From assembly GCA_021464525.1 (NCBI GenBank), contig JADRCO010000295.1, positions 1 through 38,833 of the forward strand: DNA of 38,833 nt, in the 5' to 3' direction. Source of the stretch: Rhizophagus sp. LPA8_4_AMF (Eukaryota > Glomeromycota > Glomeromycetes > Glomerales > Glomeraceae). A program made the translations under genes and the position numbers. Under the pieces are notes generated by a model, which worked only from the letters and a program-made list of their open reading frames with translations, ran no database searches and was not told the origin of the DNA. This document shows, one piece after another, positions 9,889 to 20,174 of the stretch (the stretch's first letter is position 1; every line of letters starts with the position of its first letter).

Positions 9889-11568
9889 TCAATTTCTTGG
9901 TTTAATTTCAACTAATAATTCGATACAAGCAGTTACAGCACCACATACAACTTTTAAAGGAGCATTCATATCTACTAGATCAATTTCGTATCTTCTATAT
10001 AATAAAGCAATCAAACAAACTAATTCAATCATTGCTAGCTTTCTTCCTGGACATAATCTTAACCCTCCACCGAACATGAGAAATGAAAGTTTCTTTGAAT
10101 CGAAACCTTCAACCATCCATCTATCAGGATTAAATTTATCTGGATCTTCCCAATAGTCTTTATTATAATGAATAGCGTCGGCATTGATTCGAAACATTGT
10201 ACTGGCTGGCCATTTATATCCTGCTATTTCATCAGGTTTATTGATCGATCTTACAATCGTAGGTACAACTGTGAAAACGCGAGAGACTTCCTTTGCAATT
10301 GCTTCACAGTATTTTAACTTTTGAAAATCATTTTCAGTGATTGGACGTGTTGTATCACCTTGGAATATTCTATCAATTTCTTCTAACATTTTCTTTTTCA
10401 CATCTGGATTATGTGCAATATAGTATATAACGAACGAAATCGAGTTTGCAGTCTAAATAAAAAATAAAATTTTAATGTAATTCAGGCTAAGGTTCAGCAT
10501 TTCTTAAAATTTACTTACTGTATCAGTTCCACCAAGGAATCCGTCAAAAATGACACCACGAATTTCAGAATCAGTCATAGGTCTATCCAAAGCTTCACCA
10601 CCAACAGTTTTGGTATAATTAGCATCACGAGGTGTATTCGCAGTAATTAACGATGTTAACATATCATTTGTTAAAGGTTTATCCAATGGTGTATTTTCAA
10701 CCACTTGTCTACGTCTCTTAATAATTTCATCGAGTCTTTCATTAATAAATTTTACGTTTTGAAGTAAATCATCTGCTTGATTCTTAAAAAATGGAACATA
10801 ATGTCGTAAGAAAGGAGGTACGAATACAAACGTTACGAAACCCAAAAGATGTTTACGAAGTGCATGAACTAGTTTTACAGAATCCTCGACTATTGCTGAT
10901 GGATGATCAGATTTTTCATCACTGAGAGTATCAAAATAAGCTGCCATTGAATAAGATCTTTCCCCAGTTAACAATTTAATAATCATATCATTTGTGTATT
11001 GATTAAACCATGCAATAAAATCCATTTTATTTTGATTTTTTTGTAACAATTTATTCCAATAACCTTCTAATTCATTGAAAAGTCTGTTTGTCCAATCAAT
11101 AGCTTCATTAGTAAATTTTGGTGACAAAATAGCTTGTGAAAAAAATTGACGATTATATTTCCACGATTTAAAATTTTCATTTAATAATATTCCTTTTCCT
11201 TGAACCCCCAATTCTTCTAATCCTTTACTGTCAGGAAATCTTACTATATGTAAATTTCTTGTCGAAGGGGTTAAAAGTTTTTCAACATATTCTGTTCTAG
11301 ATAAAACTATTTCTCGTCCACCCATATCAACCTCATATATTTCACCGTATTTCTTGTAATTATTCACGTAAAATAATTTGGAATCACCTTTAGACTGCAA
11401 ATAAAATTGAGGTATATTACCAACGAATGGAAACGGGAAAGGGCCGGGCAAAGGATTGACACGAGTAAAATATTTGTAATAATAATGTGTCACATAGATC
11501 GTTAATATGGCACTTAAAAATAAAAGAAAATCACTAATTTCAAGATTTTCGAACGATTTTAAACCCAT
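9889..11568 (-). CDS. Cytochrome P450 copy D (intact, two exons)
   Basis: Heme-thiolate monooxygenase of 537 aa, substrate unknown. Exon 1 is 11568-10519, intron 10518-10453 (66 bp, GTAAGT..TTTAG, phase 0), exon 2 is 10452-9889. The splice makes GGTDTT (I-helix, 346-351). The N-terminal anchor is residues 14-31 with a proline hinge right after it. ExxR is E405/R408 and the heme cysteine is C484 in FGGGLRLCPG. The frame stays open 20 codons upstream of 11568, but I prefer 11568 because MGLKSFEN lines up with the starts of copies A, B and G and the upstream part is lysine-rich low-complexity sequence. Compared with B, a KEEIIKE-type segment in the middle of exon 1 is shorter here. This is the best-preserved member of the array. 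Its long DLVDMNAPLK segment matches C and G but not B. Confidence 0.93.
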
Positions 11569-12285
11569 TTTGTCGTTTTCTTTTTTTTCTTTTGATTTTA
11601 GAATCTTTTTGATCTTTTTGATAATCAAGTAACATATTTATATTGTTTTGGAGCTACAAAATTGTTATGCAAAAATAGTTAACCATATAATCAATAAGAT
11701 ACTTAGTATAGTTAGTATAACTAAATTCTCTAAATCTGCCAATATGTTATCAAACAATCCCAAATGATATTTTATTATTAATATAATATGTTTGAGTTAC
11801 CATCCTATAGAATGACTTTTGTAATTTAACCAAAATCCTTTTAGTCTCGGCATCAAAAAAATGGCATTTTCGGGTAAACGGAAACCGTTATTAAGCTGTT
11901 TAAGGTTTATTGTTGTACGTAATCACGTGCTGTACGGACGGACGGACATCCCGTGTAGATTATCGCTTACACTTTGAGCCGAAATTTGATCACTTAATAA
12001 TAGTACAGGCTGGAACTATTTATAATTTTGGTCAACACTATGCTTCTTTGTTCCGACGCTTTTTTTGTCCCTCAAATTTTGACCTTCGGGTTAAAAAATT
12101 CATTTATATATAGATGGCAGACTCTATAAGCACTATAAATATAAAAGAGGAATTCTTATTAACACATTAACTTAAGTGGAGAAAACTCAGTTTTACATCT
12201 TTCTGAAGCTACTGTATAATTGTATTATTTTAACATTTTATTCTAAAATTTTTTTTAGAAAAAATAATTTCAGTATTTATAAACG
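11569..12285. other. Spacer between copies D and E
   Basis: No gene that I can support. A stretch near 11922-11950 has CACGTG and a GGACGGACGGAC run. The segment near 12000-12060 (CAGGCTGGAACTATTTATAATT..) resembles dispersed fragments near 6640, 14293 and 25675 and is probably repeat-derived. An open frame at 11910-12113 lies in this repeat-like DNA and is not called. Confidence 0.4.
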
Positions 12286-14021
12286 TCAATCTCTTGGTTT
12301 AATTTCAGCTAATAATTCAGTACAAACAATTACACTGCCACTAATAATTTTATAAGGAGAATTCATATCTACTAAATCAATATCGTATTTCTATATAATA
12401 AAGCCATCAAACAAATAAGTTCAATCATTGTCAAATTTCTTACTGGGCAAATCCTTAATCCACTGCCAAATATGAGTAATGAATGTTTAATTGGCTCAAA
12501 ACCTTCAACCATTCACCTATCAGGGTTAAATTTATCAGTAGGATTCTCCCAACAGTCTTCACTTTTATGAATAACATCAGCATTGATTCGAAACATCGTC
12601 TCAGCTGGCCGTTGATATCCTGCTATTTCATCAGGTTTTTCAATACATCTTGAAAACGAATTTGAAACTGGGAAAATGCGAGAGACTTCCTTCACAATTA
12701 CTTCACAGTTCACAGTATTTTAACTTTTGAAAATCATTTTCAGTGATTGGACGTATTTTATCACCTTGAAATATTCTATTAATTTTTTTATCATTTTCTT
12801 TTTAACGTCCGGATTATGTGCAATATAATAGATAATGAATGAAATCGCACTTGTAGTCTATATATTAGGAAAAAAAAAATGAAAATTTTAATATAACCTT
12901 AGGCCAAGGTTTATTTCTAAATTTTACTTACTGTATCACTTCCACCAAGTAATCCATCATAAATAATACCACGAATTTCAGAATCAGTCATAGGTCTATC
13001 CAAAGCTTCACCACTAACAGTTTTGGTATAATTAACATCACGTGGTGTATTCGCAGTAATTACCGATGTTAACATATCATTTGGTAAAGGATTATTTAAT
13101 GGTGTATTTTCAATTTCTTGCATACGCTTCTTAATAATTTTATTAAGTTAATAAATTTCATATTTTGAAGTAAATCATCTGCTTTATTCTTAAAAAATGG
13201 AACATAATGTCGTGAGAAAGGAGAAACAGAGTAAAACAATGTAAATTCTAGAAGATGTTTACGAATTGCTTGAACTAATTTTACAGAATCATTGACTATT
13301 GCTGGTGGGTGATCAGATTTTTCATCACTGAGAGTATCAAAATAAGCTGCCATTGTATAAGGTCTTTCTCCAGTTAATAGATAGTTTAATAATCATATCA
13401 TTAGTATATTGATTAAACCATGCAGCAAAATTCACTTTATTTTTATTTTCTTTGATAATTTCTTTAAGAAATAACTTATTTCAATAACCTTTAGCTCGTT
13501 GAAAAGTTTGTTTGTCCAATCAATAGCTTCATTATTAAATTTCGGTGACAAAATAGCTTGTAAAAATTGACGATTTTATTTCCACGATTTAAAATTATTA
13601 TTTATTAATATTCCTTTCCCGCTAACTCCTAATTCTTCTAATCCCTTATTGTTGGAAGAAAATCTTATCACATGTGAATTTTTTGTCGAAGGTGTTAAAA
13701 GTTTTTCAATATATTCCGCTCGACATAAAATTATGAATCGTCTATTCAAATGAATCTCGTATATATCACCATATTTCTCATAATTATACCTGTAAAATAC
13801 ATTGAAATCCCCTTTAAAACACTAGTAGAATTGAGGCAAATTACCAATAAACGGAAATGAGAAAGGACCGAGTAAAGGATTAACACGAGTAAAATATTTA
13901 TAGTAATACTGTGCCACATAGACCGAAATAATATAAATATGTCTAAAATTATTATTCCAGACTAGTTAAAAGAAAAAGATAAAAAATAAAAACTAATAAC
14001 ACTAAGATGATTTGAAACCAT
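12286..14021 (-). pseudogene. Cytochrome P450 copy E, broken
   Basis: Both splice sites survive (donor GTAAGT near 12930, acceptor ATATAG near 12858), but the reading frame does not. TGA at 12513-12515 replaces the tryptophan codon of the NPDRW motif. The frame shifts near 12710 (a duplicated CACAGTTCACAGT), near 13140, near 13380 (an insertion in the SYSMAAY region) and at several places in the N-terminal half. The heme segment reads FGSGLRICPVRNL: the cysteine is present, but the glycine after CP is valine and other conserved residues have changed. The DNA between the start region (ATG at 14019-14021) and the YYKYFTRVNPL segment carries extra bases compared with copy D. The copy is more decayed than A or C. 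Confidence 0.88.
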
Positions 14022-14829
14022 TTGAGAATTTTGGAATTGGTGATTATATTTTTTTGTAGAGTACTATATTAACATTTACTGCGGATTTTCCAAGATGATG
14101 CACGTTATGCATGATTAAAATAAATTATTAAAATAGTTATAATAGACTTGTAACGCAGAACTAACTATTCATCTAATAATATTGTATGAAAAATATAGCT
14201 AATAAGGAATATGGAATATTTTATCTCAGTCACAATTCAAGCTTTTAAAGTCAGGATTTGTGCAAGAAAACTTAGTACTCGGTTACTGCTTTAGTGCTGG
14301 CCAAGATTATAATTCCGGCCGAAATTACAAAAACTGGTATTTAATTTCATTATAAGTTCGATCATCGGCAGTAACAATTGTAACATGATTAACATGATTA
14401 ATTTATCATGATCACGTAAGCCAACTCTATATTACGGTAGATATTGAATGATTGTTGTCATGTGCCACAATGACAGCCCAATCATTCAACATCCACCTCC
14501 ATAATATTAGTTTATCTTTATTTATAGAATCTTTTACCTCCGTGGCAACTAGCAATTATATCCAATTATCGTTGGAACTTTGACATATTTTTCAAATAAT
14601 ACAGTACTTGAAATATTAGATGGTAGTGTAGTGCGACGACTTTCATTTCTGTCCAGAGATTTTCAACGAGTTTAAGTTCGAACTCTGTATGAACGACGTC
14701 AACATTGCAAAATATCCTTATTTTATGTTAGACCACTTATATTGTGTTAATATGCTTGTATATGGTATTACTAATTATAATTGAAGTTTTATTTATTTTT
14801 TTTAAAAAAAAATACAAATAAGAAAAATA
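14022..14829. other. Spacer between copies E and F with a hairpin
   Basis: No gene seen. Inverted arms lie at about 14424-14459 and 14478-14511, with the best-matching part TGAATGATTG opposite CAATCATTCA, followed inward by TGTCAT opposite ATGACA with a small bulge. Short GGCC(A/G)-containing pieces near 14290-14330 resemble fragments seen near 25680. Confidence 0.45.
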
Positions 14830-16275
14830 TTAATTTATTAATTTGATTTTAACTAACGATTCGTTACAAACAGTTATGGCAGAAGATTCGGTTCTTAAAG
14901 GATCTTTCATATCTATTAAACCAATTTCATGTTTCCTAAACAATAAAGCCATCAAACAAACTAGCTAACTTTCCACCAAATATGATAAAAGAATGATTTT
15001 TTGATTCAAAACCTTCAAATTATTCATCTATCAGGATTGTTCTTCCCAATAATATTCATCGATTCGGAACGTTGTACCGGCTGATCATTGATATCCTGCT
15101 ACTTCTTCAAGTTTACCAATAAAATTTGAGTGAAATGAATTTATAACGAGATACTTCTTTACAATTGTTTCACAATATTTTAAGTTATGAAAAGTGATTG
15201 AGCGTATTTTATCATCTTGGAATATTTGGTCAATTTCTTCTAACACTTTCTTTTTTTCATCTGATTTATTATGTGCAAGATGATAAATAATGAATGAAAG
15301 CGTTGTTCGCGGTCTATATTTGAAAATAAAAGTAAAGCATAATTTTAAGTTCAGCATTCTTTTGAATAAAATCTACTCACTGTATCAGTTCCATCAAGAA
15401 ATCCGTCAAGCATAATACCATCGAATTTCAGCGTTAGTTAAAGCTTCTTTACCAAAAGTTCAGTAAATTAAAATTACGAGGTATATTAGTGGTAATAAAG
15501 GTTATCCAATGGTGTATTTTCAATTTCTTGTCTACATCTCTCAATAATTTCATCCATTCTTTTATTAATAAATTCATATTTTGAATTAAGTCGCCTGCCT
15601 TATTCTTTAAAAAATGGAATATAATGTCGTAAAAAAGAAGGAACGAATAGAACAAAAAAAAACCCCCAAAAGTTGTTTACGAAATGCTTCAACTAATTCA
15701 CAGAGTTACCAATTTGTTGCTGTTGAATATCACTATGGGTATAAGCTGCCAGTGAAATAAGATCTGTCACCGGCGGTTAATAACTTAATAATCATATCAT
15801 TTGAGACTATCATATTCGATCTACCTTTAATTCCTTCCTTAATAAAATGTAATTTATTTCAATAATTTTTCATTCATTAAACAAGTTTGTTTGTCCAATC
15901 AATGGCTTCATTAATAAATTAAGGTAACAAAGATAATATTTCCTCGATTTAAAATTATTATTTAACATTAGTCTTTTTCCTCCGTAACTCCTAACTCATC
16001 AAATCTCTCGCAATCAAGAAGTTTTATCCTATGCGAATTTTGTTCATATTCTGTTCGAAATAAAATTTATTAATTCATCTGTTCAAATAAATCTCGTATA
16101 TATCACCATGAGACTCGCTAAATGGTTTATTTTCTTTAAATCACCAATTAATCGGATTGGAACCGGGTAAAGGATTAACACGAGTAATAATATTGTACTA
16201 CAAAGATTGTTATGTGGTGTTACATAATAATAAAAGATAATTACTAATTCCAAAATTCTCGAATAAAATCGTCTT
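14830..16275 (-). pseudogene. Cytochrome P450 copy F, heavily decayed
   Basis: The two-exon layout is still visible (donor GTGAGT near 15375, acceptor ATATAG near 15315), but this is the most eroded copy in the window. About 35 bp are gone near 14960-14970, removing the heme-binding cysteine and the residues on both sides. The start ATG is absent near 16270. The QAIENTP..NDMLTSLITANTP region and the LTGERSYSMAAYF region are both shortened and frame-shifted, and the membrane-anchor part is scattered over frames with a T run at 16297-16315. A catalytic enzyme is impossible from this copy. Upstream TATA-like signals were not identified. Confidence 0.85.
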
Positions 16276-18480
16276 AATAGCTTATTTTTATTAATTTTTT
16301 TTTTTTTTTTTTTTTGTGGAATTTGCCAATATTTTTTATGTATCATCGCTTTTTAATTAATAATCATAATTCCACGTTTGCTAAATATATCGATAGCGCC
16401 AAAACTTTTAAATTTATTTAAGATAATAAGTTTTTATTCATCCTATTGTTGTTCAAGGAGTCGACAAAATACCAAGTGAAAAATATTTTCACTGGGGAAT
16501 GTTCGTTAAATGTCGCCCAAAGATTTTGTGTTACACGTAATGTGTGTTACATTTCGGTATTACAAATTTCTCACCAGTTTAACGTTTACTAAAATTAATG
16601 GAAACATAAAAATATAAATAACGATTAAATACAACTCGGGCCGGTATTTTGGCCGAAATGAATTTTGAATACTTAAAAATATACAAATACACAGAAAATC
16701 CATTGGATATACTACAAGCAGGACGTGACTTTAAATATATAAGGATTTACATATTATGTATGATACGTAATATTTTGCATGTACTTTCAGTGTATGAATT
16801 GACATATGAAGATAATAACTACTTTAATAGTGATTTTACATTATTAAAATATTGTTATTAGCAATTATAATTAATCAAGATTAGATGAAAGTCGACACAA
16901 AGAAACAATCAAACTAAGAATGAGTAGACGGAGAAGATATGCCGATAAATAATGATAGGTGTTAGGTTTTGAACTTGGCAATTGTATGTAGTAAGCTTGG
17001 CGAATTGTATATAATGAATGGAGATCACAACAATTTCGATTACCGGCATATTGGGCATATATTTTATTTTTACCAAAAATGAAAATAAACAATTTTTTAA
17101 CCTATACCAGCCACCACATTTTTATTGGCACAAACTGTAAAAAAAAAAAAAAAATTTGATATGCGTAAAAAGCTCCATAAAAAGTTTAGCATTTAAAAGA
17201 AGTTTAAAATGCATTATAAATTATAAATTACAAAATTATTTTTATTATAAATTTATTTATTGAATTAATTATAATAAAATATAATATTATAGAATTATCA
17301 AATAATAAAAGACTGAATTATTAAATTACAAAATTATAGAATTATAGAATTATAGAATTATTTGAATTAAAAAAAAAAATAAAATAAAATTATTGAATTT
17401 ATTAAATTATATAATTAATTTATTTTAATACGTAAAAAAAAGAAAATATGTACCAAAATACGTTTTTATGGAAATCAATTACTTTTTAAAGATTAATATT
17501 ATAATATATTTATAATATTTCCTAACGAACACATTAATATTATTTTTGAATCTCCGTCGATTTATAAATAGTGGAAAGAATAAATGAGAATAAATTTATT
17601 TTTGTGCATGATCTTCTAACCTCAATTATATATAATTAATTAAACTGCTTCTATTTTGAAACATGGTCGGGGTTAATTTATACTTATTTGGATTCTTGAA
17701 TTCAAAATTCAAAAAAAAAACAAAGAAAATCGAAACAAAAATAATTTCTTTTATTTATAAGGACGAACAAAAAGTTTCATCTCTCTTTGCTTCAGGCTAA
17801 ATATAAAATATTATGTGGACATGGTGGTAAAAAGATTTGCTATCATGGAAGATCCGCTCTCATTATCATTTGTTCCAAGCCATTGCCTTTTTAATTCCAT
17901 TTTTGAACACAAATTTCTTTTTTATACATGAGGTAGAAATAAATGTTTCATAGAATAAGAAAGAAACCTTAAATTAGAAACTATAATCTATCTAGAATAT
18001 TCGAGATGAAGGCACAACATAAAAAGGACTTATCATAAAAGTGCAAGTTAATTTTGTAATAAAATAATGTTTATTATTATAATTGTTTGTAAATTTAATC
18101 ATCCCGAGAATGGTTTTAAAGGACAATTAATTTTGATTACATAATCAAATACTTTATTTTTCGGTATTTTGGTCAAATATAAATCCACTTATATTACTTA
18201 TATTCTACATTTTAATAGTAACAAACGTGCCACAACATTTTTGTGTAACAATGTCGGAGTTATTCGACGATCTTTAATTTTCGGTTATGAGTTATGAAAA
18301 AATGGTCATAGGGTTTGTATTGAATAACAAACATTTTTTTATAAATATGTCTATCAAATAAATGCGCCATAATTTAAAAATATAAAATAACCACAACACA
18401 CACAACACACACAACCCACACGCCACTTTATTTATAAAAAGCGCATTAATTTTGTGTTAAGCCATAAAAAATAATTTTTA
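16276..18480. other. Long A/T-rich spacer
   Basis: No gene I can support. A 67-codon ATG frame at 16658-16861 matches nothing I know. Positions 17200-17460 are dominated by A/T words, with a period-8 ATTATAGA run near 17331-17360. CA-rich DNA (ACACAACACACAC) lies at 18391-18425. This may hold the distal promoter of the gene at 18774, but nothing specific is visible. Confidence 0.4.
17331..17362. repeat. Short tandem repeat, period 8 (ATTATAGA)
   Basis: Three to four copies of ATTATAGA in a row inside an extremely A/T-rich stretch. Probably replication slippage. Confidence 0.6.
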
Positions 18481-18540
18481 CACAGAGAAAAAAATTTGTT
18501 ACATAGGGAAATTAAATATAAAAAGAGTTTTTCATACATT

Positions 18541-18710
18541 TTTAATCACATCATCTTTTTTATTTTTTTTTTTATTTTATTATATTTTATTTTATTTTTT
18601 TTTTATTATACACCATCTTTTTTTATATTATCTTTTTTATTTTTTATTATTTTTTTTTTTAAAAAAAATTCTATTAAAAAAAACTTCCCCTTTTTCTTTT
18701 GTCCTTTTTC
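18541..18710 (+). promoter_or_regulatory. Poly-T / pyrimidine-rich tract before the Zn2Cys6 gene
   Basis: About 170 bp made almost entirely of T with scattered A and C, ending 65 bp before the ATG at 18774. Tracts of this type are common upstream of fungal genes, where they can exclude nucleosomes. A TATAAAAA lies near 18517. The role is inferred from composition and position. The open frame that runs through it is a composition artefact. Confidence 0.4.
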
Positions 18711-18773
18711 AGAACAAAGAGTCTAATTATTTAATTCATTGTAATCATAGACCTTATCTATCTTATATCAATC

Positions 18774-20174
18774 ATGAGTCAGGGAAAACGCGTAATTGAA
18801 GAATTGTCCGATAATGAACATTCTTGTAATGGTAATCAGCAATCTCAGCCCGATAAAATTAAAACCGTGAAGAAAACAGCAAAGAAGAGAGGAAGGATTA
18901 ATGTAAATGCCTGTTATCGTTGTAGACGTGATAAGAAAAAGTGTGATGGAAATTATTCCACAAAAGAATCTTGCAAATATTGTCGCCATCATAAAGTAGA
19001 ATGTAGTTATCCTGAGCCGGGAAGGAAAAGAGTGAAAGTTGTTCAATCTCAGGTTGAGGATACTCATAAAATAAAAATTAAAGAGACAAAAAAGTCAAAG
19101 AAAGCAGCAACCAAAAAAGATCCAATAAAGGATATAAATGATCGTATAATTAAAGTTGAAGAAAATTTATCTGATGTAACTGAACTTTTGGCTCATAATG
19201 TTCATTATTATCCTAATATAAAAGAAATTACAAAACAACTTTTCTTTCGCATTTTTTTTGACGAAAAAACTACAACAGAACAAGTAGCCCTTTTACGTAA
19301 ATTATGGTCTTTGATTGAAAAGATAATGAGTTATTCCACAATCAATGATGAATATCTTTATGCATTTTATGGAAGAATCCAATTTCTTGAGAGCGATCAA
19401 GTAGAAGTTAGATCGCTAATGTGGAAAGAGATTCAAAATTTCGTTGACAGGTGCAACGACACAGGAAACACTTGTGATAATGAATCATCGATCCACTCTA
19501 TGATACCAACTCTTAGTTCTGAAATTATTCCTTTATACGATCCGTCACCATTACATTTTACAAAATCTCTCTCCCCCATTCCACCTGAATTTGATAATTA
19601 TAACAACGATTATCTTGGAATTTCTCTTGAAAGTATTTATAATTCTATTAATGATCCTTTTATTGTGCAAACAACTAATAATAATAAAATAAAATCATCA
19701 CCAATCGTACCTTCTCAACGTATCCCTCGTGCACATTTGAAGAATCATGATAATAATCGACAGAAAGATTATCAAGAAGGTGGAATTTCACTATCCGTGT
19801 CTCCAAATGAATTTACGTGGTCAAGAAATCAAAGAAGTGATGATTCAATTACTTTTAATAATCATTTTATGCCAAATTTAATGCCGTACATCGATTCAAA
19901 TTCGTCTCATAATAACACACCAATTATTGATGATGAAATTGATTATTTTCGACATTTAACTAACGAAGGAACAAATTTTTTATGTTTCCAATCAACAACG
20001 TCATCACCTTTATTTCCAGCCGAAAATTGCACCACACCTACTTTTAATAGTTTGCAACCATCTCCATCTCTTCATCCATTGAATGAAATCGAACATTCAT
20101 ATGGTGTATTATCCCCTACAAATGATTATACACAACAACAAATTGATGAAAAAAACTGGGTTTGGAATAATTGA
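18774..20174 (+). CDS. Zn2Cys6 (binuclear cluster) transcription-factor-like protein
   Basis: A 466-residue protein in one open frame starting with ATG. Residues 47-77 form a fungal Zn2Cys6 cluster with spacing C-x2-C-x6-C-x9-C-x2-C-x6-C (C47, C50, C57, C67, C70, C77). The basic residues RRDKKK between the second and third cysteines would contact DNA. Before and after the cluster are lysine/arginine-rich stretches (31-42, 84-88 and about 97-117) suitable for nuclear import. A short helical stretch at about 120-140 (DRIIKVEENLSDVTELLAHN) could be a dimerisation coiled coil. The middle (about 145-230) looks helical, and the C-terminal half is rich in Asn, Ser, Pro and acidic residues, like an activation domain. 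I do not see the long fungal-specific middle homology region found in larger Zn2Cys6 regulators, so this is a short type. It sits alone between the P450 array and copy G; a regulatory link to them is speculation. Confidence 0.85.
   Translation: MSQGKRVIEELSDNEHSCNGNQQSQPDKIKTVKKTAKKRGRINVNACYRCRRDKKKCDGNYSTKESCKYCRHHKVECSYPEPGRKRVKVVQSQVEDTHKIKIKETKKSKKAATKKDPIKDINDRIIKVEENLSDVTELLAHNVHYYPNIKEITKQLFFRIFFDEKTTTEQVALLRKLWSLIEKIMSYSTINDEYLYAFYGRIQFLESDQVEVRSLMWKEIQNFVDRCNDTGNTCDNESSIHSMIPTLSSEIIPLYDPSPLHFTKSLSPIPPEFDNYNNDYLGISLESIYNSINDPFIVQTTNNNKIKSSPIVPSQRIPRAHLKNHDNNRQKDYQEGGISLSVSPNEFTWSRNQRSDDSITFNNHFMPNLMPYIDSNSSHNNTPIIDDEIDYFRHLTNEGTNFLCFQSTTSSPLFPAENCTTPTFNSLQPSPSLHPLNEIEHSYGVLSPTNDYTQQQIDEKNWVWNN

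Noticed and set aside
11569-11628. Upstream extension of P450 copy D (20 extra codons)
   Set aside because: Lysine-rich, absent from copies B and G, and located where the 5' flank of the other copies lies; the ATG at 11568 is preferred.
16658-16861. 67-codon ATG frame
   Set aside because: No recognisable motif, in an A/T-rich spacer.
18496-18726. Open frame of mostly Phe, Ile and Leu
   Set aside because: It is the poly-T tract upstream of the Zn2Cys6 gene.
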